Assembly (NCBI GenBank): GCA_963790585.1
Contig: CAWBOY010000001.1
Location: 934,050-998,049, forward strand
DNA length: 64,000 nucleotides
From: CAWBOY01 sp963790585
GTDB lineage: Bacteria > Planctomycetota > Planctomycetia > Gemmatales > Gemmataceae
Direction: 5' to 3'
In this document: positions 57,914 through 64,000 of the stretch, piece after piece
Numbering within the stretch: the stretch's first letter is position 1
Layout: each line of letters starts with the position of its first letter
Translations under genes and position numbers: made by a program
Notes under the pieces: model-generated
Told to the model about the DNA's origin: nothing
The model's input: only the letters and a program-made list of their open reading frames with translations
Databases searched by the model: none

Positions 57914-58828
57914 ATGGCTTGGAACGACGGTATCTCACGACCGGTGATGCTTGCCGACCTGGGCCAGCACTATCGGCGTTATTGCCTGACCGATTTGGAG
58001 GCGGAGGAAGCAATGGCGGGATCGCTGCGTCGTTGGGGGCAGTTGTCACCGGTGGTGGTGTGTATGCGTGAGCAAAAATTGGAACTCCTCGACGGCTTCA
58101 AGCGTTATGCGGCGGCACGCCAGGTAGGTGGGTTAAGGAGTTTGAGCGTACGAGTATTGGAGGTGGATGAGCCGACGGCAAAGGCGGCGATTCTGGGGTT
58201 GAACCGTGGTCAGGGTCCGGTACGGGAGTTGGAGGAGGCCTGGGTTGTCCAGGGGTTGGTACGTGACGATGGGATGACGCAGGTGGAAGCGGCCCACTTG
58301 TTGGGCCGACACAAGAGTTGGGTGTGTCGCCGCCTGGCGTTGTTGGAGCGGTTGAGTGTGGCGGTGAAAGAGGATTTGCGTTTGGGATTAGTGGGTCCGC
58401 CGTTGGCCCGTCAATTGACGCGGTTGCCCGTGGGCAACCAGGAAGCATTGTTGGAGTTGACGCGCCGGGAGACGTTGACGGCTCAGGAAGTGAGCGGCGT
58501 GATCGAGTTGTTGCAAGGTGCCAGTGACGAGCAGGCGGCGTTCGTGCTGGCGAAGCCTCGTGAGGCGTTGGCTCAGGTAAACGGTATGCCGACGGCATTG
58601 CGGGATCCACGTCTGAGTGGAGCCGGGAACTGGCTGGCGAAGCATTTGAGACAGGCTTTGGAAACACTGACTCGTCTGGAGAATTGGCTTCGGACGCCGA
58701 ACGTGCTTGAGTTGCGAACGCAGGATCGTGAGATCCTCCAGCCGATATTGGCGCGTGTCGGCGATCAGTCCCATGTGGTGGCGGAGTTGGTGTTGGGACC
58801 GGACCTCAAGCGTATGAGGCTGCCATGA
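57914..58828 (+). CDS. ParB/Spo0J-like protein of the IS21-type element
   Basis: A protein of 304 residues. The N-terminal part resembles the ParB nuclease-like/CTP-binding fold (SLRRWGQLSPVVVC, LELLDGFKRYAAARQVG), but the canonical GERR motif is replaced by DGFKRY. A KorB-type helix-turn-helix follows (MTQVEAAHLLGRHKSWVCRR, residues 121-140), then a helical domain. The stop overlaps istA by 4 bases, so the proteins are made together. In partition systems ParB binds centromere sites and loads on DNA. Here it may bind the element ends or target DNA to help IstA/IstB. ParB genes are not part of classical IS21. Confidence 0.75.
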   Translation: MAWNDGISRPVMLADLGQHYRRYCLTDLEAEEAMAGSLRRWGQLSPVVVCMREQKLELLDGFKRYAAARQVGGLRSLSVRVLEVDEPTAKAAILGLNRGQGPVRELEEAWVVQGLVRDDGMTQVEAAHLLGRHKSWVCRRLALLERLSVAVKEDLRLGLVGPPLARQLTRLPVGNQEALLELTRRETLTAQEVSGVIELLQGASDEQAAFVLAKPREALAQVNGMPTALRDPRLSGAGNWLAKHLRQALETLTRLENWLRTPNVLELRTQDREILQPILARVGDQSHVVAELVLGPDLKRMRLP

Positions 58829-60396
58829 ATGAGGCGTTGCGTCTGGAGATCGTGCAACGGCGTCAGAGTGGGATGTCGTTGCGTGCCATCGCGGAAGAAT
58901 TGGGCCTGTCGCGTGGCGCCGTGACACGCGCGTTGGCACAGGTGCAAGCTCAGCGGGACGGACGGGTCGCCCGGCCCCGTCCACGCCACAGCATCATTGA
59001 TCCCTTCGAGCCGCTCTTGAAGGAGTTGCTTGCCAAGTACCCGAATCTCACCACCATGCGCGCCTTGGAAGAGTTGCAAGCACGCGGTTTCACTGGCCAG
59101 TACACCGTCGTACGTCAGCGCCTGGGATTGTTGCGGCCACGCGCCGCGCGGCCACCCGTGCCGCGCTTCGAGACCGGGCCAGGGATCCAAGCCCAAATGG
59201 ACTACGGCGTCTATGACATCGACTTTACACGTGAAGGCCGCCGGCGTGTGTACCTCTTCAGCTATTTGCTCGGCTACTCCCGCCGGCAGTATCTACGCTT
59301 CGTGGAATCGATGGATCTAACAACGACCTTGCGAGAACACGTACATGCCTTCCACCATCTTGGCGGCGTCGCGCGGGTCTGCCTGTATGACAACTTCAAA
59401 GCCGTGGTGCTGCGTCATGACGCCGATGGCGTTATCTACAACCCCAAGTTCCTGGCCTTCGCCACGCATTACGGCTTCCGGCCACAAGCCTGCCGCGTGC
59501 GCCGACCGCAAACGAAGGGTAAAGTCGAGCGAAAGATGTTCCACGTCGAAAGCAGTTTGCTCAATGGTCGCACCTTCGACACCCTCGAGCATCTCAACGA
59601 GGTGACCACCTGGTGGCTGCACAACGTCGCCGACATCCGTGTCCTACGCGACTTCAAGGAGACGCCACTCCAGCGTCACCAACACGAACAACCACACTTG
59701 CTGACGCTGCCGACCTGTGACTTCGACACCGCCCAGGTCATCTATCGCCACGTGAGCGTCGAGGGCTACGTCACCCATCGGCTCAACCTGTACTCCGTGC
59801 CGTGGACGTACATCGGCCAGGTGCTACCTGTACGCGTCACCGAGAGTGAAGTCGTCATCTACTCGATCGGTCTGGAGGAGATCGCACGCCACCTTCTCGT
59901 GGCCAGCTCCCACACGGGCGTTCGCCAGACCAACAAGACCCATCATCCCGCCGACGACCACGGCCAGCGTGAACTGCTGTTACGGCAACGCTTCACGGAA
60001 CTGGGGCCGGTGGCCGTACAGTTCCTCGACGGCTTGCTCGCCAAGCAAGTCCAGGGCAAACTACAGGCCCAGCAACTGTTGGCAGTGGTAGCCCACTACC
60101 AACGCAAAGATGTACAGGCCGCCTTCGAGCGTGCCGTCCGCTTCGGCGCCTACTCCTTGGCGGCAATCCGACGCATCCTTGCCGCGACCGCCAAGCCCAA
60201 GCCGCTCCTGGAAGAACTGGCCGACCTGCATCGTGAAACGCTGGACCCGTTGTTACGTGCCGACGCGGTCGGTCCACGGCCGACCAGCGACTATCAGCAT
60301 TTGCTCTTACCCGAGGAAGCCGGCGATGACACCCCGTCCCAAGAAAAACCAACCAACGAAGCCGACGAAATCAAGTCCAACTCCACCTCTGCGTGA
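58825..60396 (+). CDS. istA: IS21-family transposase
   Basis: An intact protein of 523 residues. An N-terminal helix-turn-helix (MSLRAIAEELGLSRGAVTRA) is followed by the DDE core: D126 in QAQMDYG, D189 in CLYDNFKAVV and E235 in KGKVERKM. The C-terminal part holds a Mu-C-like beta barrel (YVTHRLNLYSVPWTYIGQ). It cuts and joins the element ends, with IstB as ATPase helper. The length is typical. Confidence 0.93.
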   Translation: MNEALRLEIVQRRQSGMSLRAIAEELGLSRGAVTRALAQVQAQRDGRVARPRPRHSIIDPFEPLLKELLAKYPNLTTMRALEELQARGFTGQYTVVRQRLGLLRPRAARPPVPRFETGPGIQAQMDYGVYDIDFTREGRRRVYLFSYLLGYSRRQYLRFVESMDLTTTLREHVHAFHHLGGVARVCLYDNFKAVVLRHDADGVIYNPKFLAFATHYGFRPQACRVRRPQTKGKVERKMFHVESSLLNGRTFDTLEHLNEVTTWWLHNVADIRVLRDFKETPLQRHQHEQPHLLTLPTCDFDTAQVIYRHVSVEGYVTHRLNLYSVPWTYIGQVLPVRVTESEVVIYSIGLEEIARHLLVASSHTGVRQTNKTHHPADDHGQRELLLRQRFTELGPVAVQFLDGLLAKQVQGKLQAQQLLAVVAHYQRKDVQAAFERAVRFGAYSLAAIRRILAATAKPKPLLEELADLHRETLDPLLRADAVGPRPTSDYQHLLLPEEAGDDTPSQEKPTNEADEIKSNSTSA

Positions 60397-61147
60397 GCAG
60401 ATCCTCGCCGACTTCGCCACCCTGCGCGTCCCCATGACTGCCGAACAGCTCGACGCCGTCGTACTCGACGCCGAGCAAAGCGGCCGCTCGCATCTGGAGT
60501 TCCTGCACCGTTTGCTCACCGACCAGGCGGGCTTGCGTCGCCAACGCAGCATCGAACGACGCATCAAGGACGCCCACTTCCGCGAACTGAAACCACTGAG
60601 CGACTTCGATTGGAGCTTCAACCCGTCGCTCCCACGAACACAACTTGAGACCTTGGTTGGCTGTGACTTCGTCCGCCGCTGTCAGAACCTGGTGTTCGTC
60701 GGCCAATCCGGCTTGGGAAAAAGTCGGCTGATTCAGAACATCGGTCAGGCCGCTTGCGTGCAGGGCTATCGCGTCTTTTACACGACCAGCGGTGCTCTCC
60801 TGGAAGATCTGACTGCGGCCTTGGCCGACCAAACGATCCACGACCGTGTACGCTTCTATGCCCGCTTCGAGTTGTTAATCATCGACGAATTTGGTCTGGA
60901 CCGCATTGAACGCAGCCTGTGTCCGCAGGCCGCCAGCTTGTGGTACAAGATCATCGACGCGCGGAGCCAACGGGTCAGCACGGCGCTGGTGACCAACATC
61001 GACTTCGAGTCCTGGGCCGAATACCTGGGCGATGCTCCCCTGGCGATGGCGTTGTTGGATCGCGTCGTGGACGGCGCAACCATCGTGAAATTGAAGGGCA
61101 AATCCTATCGTGTTCATCGCGGCCCCGAAGAGCCGTCCGCCAAGTAA
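60326..61147 (+). CDS. istB: IS21-family helper ATPase
   Basis: An intact protein of 273 residues. Walker A is GQSGLGKS (126-133) and Walker B is LLIIDEFG (183-190), in the AAA+ DnaC/IstB fold. RTQLETLVGCDFVRRCQNLVF and STALVTNIDFESWAEYLGD (sensor) are family marks. It overlaps istA by 71 bases in another frame. ATG 60326 has a ccgaggaag ribosome-like site. The N-terminal Lys/Pro-rich tail is unusual. Confidence 0.92.
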   Translation: MTPRPKKNQPTKPTKSSPTPPLREQILADFATLRVPMTAEQLDAVVLDAEQSGRSHLEFLHRLLTDQAGLRRQRSIERRIKDAHFRELKPLSDFDWSFNPSLPRTQLETLVGCDFVRRCQNLVFVGQSGLGKSRLIQNIGQAACVQGYRVFYTTSGALLEDLTAALADQTIHDRVRFYARFELLIIDEFGLDRIERSLCPQAASLWYKIIDARSQRVSTALVTNIDFESWAEYLGDAPLAMALLDRVVDGATIVKLKGKSYRVHRGPEEPSAK

Positions 61148-61237
61148 CCGCGCCAAGGATAGGACCTCGCCACGCTCACCCCGCTTCGCCGGGCAACTCC
61201 TGTTGGCCTCATCTCAAGCCGCGAAAATGGCCTCACT

Positions 61238-61405
61238 TCAAAACGCGATCAACAAGAGTTGCCGCTGCCACTGGTAGAAGAGCGTGGGGCTGATCTCGAA
61301 CTCATCGCAGAGTTTGGAGATGGGCGTGTTTTCGAGGAGATGGCGCTTGACGATAGCGACCTTCTCTTGGGGCGTAAAGTGGCGGCGTGTCTGCTTCTCG
61401 GACAT
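61238..61405 (-). pseudogene. Truncated IS3-family orfA
   Basis: The first 50 residues of an IS3-type orfA/HTH protein are intact: MSEKQTRRHFTPQEKVAIVK, ISKLCDEFEISPTLFYQWQR. The match ends at QRQL exactly where the IS21-type element starts (61254), and the frame stops at 61238 inside that element. OrfB is absent. The element therefore disrupted an IS3 copy. Confidence 0.8.
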
Positions 61406-61420
61406 GGCAATACCTCCGTT

Positions 61421-61921
61421 TCAGGTTATGCTAACCCAAACGAAGGCGTTTTCCAGATCCGACTGGGGCAAAACAGTCTGATCCTCACGCGCCGTGGCAC
61501 TGTTGCCCGTAAACTTGATGCTGGTCTGCTCATTCAATGCATTATAACTATAAGTCGTTGTTCCACCCAAGCTGTCCTGCGTTAACGTGTGATTGCTCGT
61601 TGGATCGTAGCTACACATCAACGATAATCCAAACGGTTCTTGCTCCGTTATCAGCCGGTTCATAGAGTCATAAGTCATTGTGTAGGCGCCCGAGGTATCC
61701 GACGCCGTTAGCAGATTGTCATTATTATCGTAGGAGTATGCGATCGTGTTAACCGTTGTACCCGCTTGTACCCACGTCGAACCGGTCACGCGGCCGTTGA
61801 CATCGTAACTGTAATTGATCGTCCGTTCTAACGCATCAAACTTTGATGTTAAACGACTATCCGCGTTATACGACATCGTGATTTTGCCAAGCGGATCGGT
61901 CACGACCGACAGTCGATTCAG
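61421..61921 (-). pseudogene. Rhs/YD-repeat fragment
   Basis: Five or six YD repeats are seen: YNADSRLTSKFDALERTI, YDVNGRVTG, YSYDNNDNLLTASDTSGAYT (in parts), YDSMNRLITEQEPFG and YSYNALNEQTSI. They belong to the beta-cocoon core of Rhs-type polymorphic toxins. The frame lacks a start (a stop lies just upstream) and breaks off near the IS3 remnant. It is an orphan piece of an Rhs gene downstream of a toxin/immunity cassette. Confidence 0.8.
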
Positions 61922-61936
61922 TCAAACCAGACTACA

Positions 61937-62173
61937 CTATATCATCCTTGGGATATGGACGTATCCATCCGGATCATAAATCTCAACCATCTGATCAGAA
62001 GGATCACAATCGATAGCTAAGTCAAGCTTAACAAAAACCAACCAACCACACCGATCGTATCCGAGCCGCATGTCATTGTTCTTCCAAATCGCGTCATGAG
62101 GACCGATCTCGCATTTTACACCTTGGTTTCGCATAGCTGTCAATGCAATTTCAATTGCTTCATCCTTCGACAT
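61937..62173 (-). CDS. Small protein, candidate immunity protein of the Rhs toxin
   Basis: An intact protein of 78 residues: SKDEAIEIALTAMRNQG, an N-terminal helix, then a beta-rich part (AIWKNNDMRLGYDRCGWLVF, VEIYDPDGYVHIPRM). It starts 30 bases after the toxin stop with a gggagcga ribosome site, the usual place of an immunity gene. I do not recognise the family; the size and the acidic character fit an immunity protein. Confidence 0.6.
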   Translation of the reverse strand: MSKDEAIEIALTAMRNQGVKCEIGPHDAIWKNNDMRLGYDRCGWLVFVKLDLAIDCDPSDQMVEIYDPDGYVHIPRMI

Positions 62174-62203
62174 CTGTCGCTCCCATTGTAAGACAATTAC
62201 AAT

Positions 62204-62317
62204 TCACGGCGCCTTGCGATTATACCTTGTCGCCAAATCACGAATATATCGTGTGGCGTCGTTAAGTTCCTCAGCAGTAAACAGACCTCGATTATGCATA
62301 ATTTGCTTATTACCCCG
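62204..62317 (-). pseudogene. 3' part of the zincin toxin gene behind the IS630 insertion
   Basis: The frame reads GNKQIMHNRGLFTAEELNDA then TRYIRDLATRYNRKAP and stops at 62204. It continues the toxin domain at 63441 (ELYVYITLAR) across the IS630-family element. Such an end (NRGLFTxEELxxATRYI) is typical of zincin polymorphic toxin domains. Confidence 0.7.
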
Positions 62318-63440
62318 GCACGAAATTAGATCAACCTAATTCCATTGGAGCGGCATATTGGGTCTGCGGATGAAGGAAATAACTCATAACATGTCGAGGC
62401 ATCCCGCTCAACTTCCTCATGAATCCGAACAACCGCTCTTGCAACGTCGGCTTGTCCGGCGGCAGGCCAGCCTTGTTGATGTTCCCCTTCATGTCATTGT
62501 TCAAATATTCCACCGGATTGAGTTCCGGCGAATACGTCGGCAGGTAAAACAACTCGATCTGCTCCTGACGCGCCTCTACCCAGGACTGTACCTCCGCCTT
62601 GGTGTGGGAGCCCAACTGGTCCACGATCAACAGAATCTTCCGCTTCGCCCCACTGATCAAGAGAGTCAAGAACTGGAGAAAGACTTCCGCCGTGAACGAC
62701 CCCTTGTACGTCATAAAACGCACCGTGCCCTCATTGCTGATCGCCGAGATCTGATTGACCCGCAGATGTGGTTGCGGCACCTCCATGGTGGCACGCTCGC
62801 CCCGGCGGGCATAACCCGAACCGGGATGGTGGTCGGCCTGCACGCCAACCTCATCCGCCCACAAAATCTCCGCGTTGTCTCGTTGGGCTTGGGCCTCAAT
62901 GGCCGGATAGGTATCCTGCAACCACTGTTCGACTTCATCGGGATCTTGGTGACGCGACTTGCGGGCGGGCTTTTTGGAGGTGTAGCCCCAGCGTTGGAGA
63001 TACTTGCCCACGGTGCGTAGGGCCAGTTCGATGCCGAGATCTCTTCGGATGAGGTCGGCGACGGCTTGGCGTGTCCACAGGGCGTGTTTCAGGCCCACTT
63101 GCTGGGGCGAGAAGTAGTCGATCTGGTCGCGAATGGTTTGAGCTTGGGCCTCGGAGAGCATACGGCCCGAGCCCAAAGGCCGGCCGGTGCGCCCGCCGGG
63201 CAGGGCGTCCAAGCCTTCGGCGTAATAGGCGGTATTCCAGCGGGAGATGGTTTCGCGGCGGACGCCGAGGAGTTCGGCGAGATCGGTTTCGGAATAGCCA
63301 AGCTCCAAGCCATGCAAGGCACGCAAACGCAAGGTCTCCAACGAATCGTCCGAGAGATGGCGGGCATCGGGAAGAGTAATAGACATAGTAACACCTCGAA
63401 GCTCGGGCTGAGGTACTTGTAATTCTAGATTAGTGAGCAA
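62318..63440 (-). mobile_element. IS630-family element inside the toxin gene
   Basis: A 1.1-kb insertion with one transposase gene splits the zincin toxin domain. Terminal repeats are weak: both sides carry ggcacg in inverted orientation near the edges, and a TA target duplication typical of IS630 cannot be shown with certainty. The limits are therefore approximate. Confidence 0.65.
62331..63386 (-). CDS. IS630-family DDE transposase
   Basis: An intact protein of 351 residues. The N-terminal HTH units are LELGYSETDLAELLGVRRET and the winged-helix part around RTVGKYLQRWGYTSKKPAR. DDE residues: D178 in ILWADEVGV, D256 in LLIVDQLGSHT and E293 in PELNPVEYL, giving DD36E. ATG 63386 is preferred; the frame also extends upstream into the insertion edge. 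Confidence 0.92.
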   Translation of the reverse strand: MSITLPDARHLSDDSLETLRLRALHGLELGYSETDLAELLGVRRETISRWNTAYYAEGLDALPGGRTGRPLGSGRMLSEAQAQTIRDQIDYFSPQQVGLKHALWTRQAVADLIRRDLGIELALRTVGKYLQRWGYTSKKPARKSRHQDPDEVEQWLQDTYPAIEAQAQRDNAEILWADEVGVQADHHPGSGYARRGERATMEVPQPHLRVNQISAISNEGTVRFMTYKGSFTAEVFLQFLTLLISGAKRKILLIVDQLGSHTKAEVQSWVEARQEQIELFYLPTYSPELNPVEYLNNDMKGNINKAGLPPDKPTLQERLFGFMRKLSGMPRHVMSYFLHPQTQYAAPMELG

Positions 63441-64000
63441 CTACCGTGCCAGGGTAATATACACATATAATTCTCGATCAAACGGACTCAACTTCCAATA
63501 AGCTGCCTCTCCAATGGATTGCATATGTCGCGCATGTGCAAGTTCATGGTAAACCTCATAATACGTTGCTCCTGCCCGCGTGTAAATATCTTTGGTTTTA
63601 TTGTGGAAATACGCTCCCCAAGTTTGATTGACCGAATCTATGTGTTCGTCCGCGTTGCGATGCAAAGTAATTTTATATTCCGCCAGCTCTTTTTCGATTT
63701 GCTCCCACTGCTTTCGGCTTGGCTTCCAGCCGTTTAAATATTTACCACGACTAATCGCGTCCAAGCTCTGCCTTGCACGAATTTCCTCCGCAGTAAATTC
63801 TTTTATTACTTTCTTAGTTTGACGGTCGATAATTTTCAAAGACCCATTCTTCGCAAGCGGCACTCGACTCAATATTGCCAAAGCAACACTTGGAATATCC
63901 GTAATTTTGGCAGGGTCTTCCGCTAATTCACCTATCTTGTCTAATGTTAGAATCCAATCCGCCCCTTGTAAGTGCAAGGAGTACCAAGATCCAATTAGGC
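63441..64000 (-). pseudogene. 5' part of a zincin-type polymorphic toxin, cut by window edge and IS630
   Basis: The frame is open to the right edge, so the N-terminal part (perhaps an Rhs core) is outside. The visible 180 residues include a zincin metallopeptidase motif HELAH (63548-63534) in YYEVYHELAHARHMQSIGEA. KLSPFDRELYVYITLA follows, at which point the IS630 element interrupts. This matches the metallopeptidase toxin domains at the ends of polymorphic toxins. The native toxin would continue with the fragment at 62204-62317. Confidence 0.75.

Larger units (their letters stand above)
56965..61254 (+). mobile_element. IS21-type element carrying ParB-like and zinc-motif genes
   Basis: The left end tgtcagcagcgttttagcat and the right end read inward (tgttgatcgcgttttgaagt) share 16 of the first 26 bases without gaps, including TGT, GCGTTTT and TG-GGCC. 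The right end has a second, internal TTGA-ATGAGGCC repeat, typical of IS21 ends. The element is 4.3 kb: an untranslated left part, a zinc-motif gene, a parB-like gene overlapping istA, then istB. It stands between a truncated DUF1559 gene and a truncated IS3 orfA gene. No target duplication is seen, so it may be a composite or the flanks may have rearranged. Ends are inferred by eye. Confidence 0.6.

Noticed and set aside
56957..61262. Target-site duplication of the IS21-type element.
   Set aside because: The bases next to the two ends (gggaag and agagtt) do not match, so none is claimed.

Overview
The window looks like a chromosomal piece of a planctomycete, most likely of the Gemmatales. 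The evidence is the protein content: a large secreted protein with a PVC-type CxxCH haem domain, a DUF1592-type cytochrome protein coupled to a DUF1552 protein, a DUF1559 remnant, a PQQ-like propeller with the WPQWLGPNRD start, an ECF sigma factor with a membrane and repeat extension, and high GC with many hairpin repeats between genes. This is an inference from family content; no rRNA or tRNA gene was found.

Layout. 1-13000: a TPR-like repeat protein cut by the left edge, a secreted propeller/HEAT/haem protein, a CPBP membrane protease, a YkgJ cysteine-cluster protein and the DUF1592-DUF1552 pair. 13000-20400: a DUF433/DUF5615 toxin-antitoxin pair, a second YkgJ protein, a PQQ propeller, an EamA transporter, the extended ECF sigma factor, a DUF1848 protein and a two-gene candidate ADP-ribosyltransferase module. 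20470-28830 (minus strand): a complete F1Fo ATP synthase operon (atpZ-atpI-atpB-E-F-H-A-G-D-C) with His-rich a and b subunits and an unusual alpha-subunit insertion. 29000-41400: a DUF4912 protein with a long leader, a MacB-type ABC pair, a transglutaminase-like protein, a cupin, a glycosyltransferase, a three-gene ABC export/remodelling operon and a Gfo/Idh/MocA oxidoreductase. 41500-56560: a D-aminoacylase-like amidohydrolase, a large catalase, an IS701-family element with clear ends, SDRs, a HAD phosphatase, an AraC-controlled reductase cluster, an ArsR/SRPBCC pair and an alpha/beta hydrolase. 56700-64000: an accessory zone of nested mobile elements. An IS21-type element carries a ParB-like gene and a double zinc-motif gene. 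Beyond it lie an IS3 orfA stub, an Rhs YD-repeat fragment, a candidate immunity gene and a zincin polymorphic toxin split by an IS630-family insertion.

A second theme is sequence quality. At least eighteen conserved genes, including atpA, atpG and atpF, carry single-base frameshifts, several in short homopolymers, and the protein continues perfectly in the next frame. I treat these as probable base-calling errors of the assembly rather than pseudogenes, and give each gene as one feature across the break. Real decay is more likely for the fragments beside mobile elements.

A third theme is at least six families of intergenic hairpin repeats. One family (core AGCCGGGAGCGTAAGCGACC) sits repeatedly in the spacers of the ATP synthase operon, and another supplies the last codons of a glycosyltransferase.
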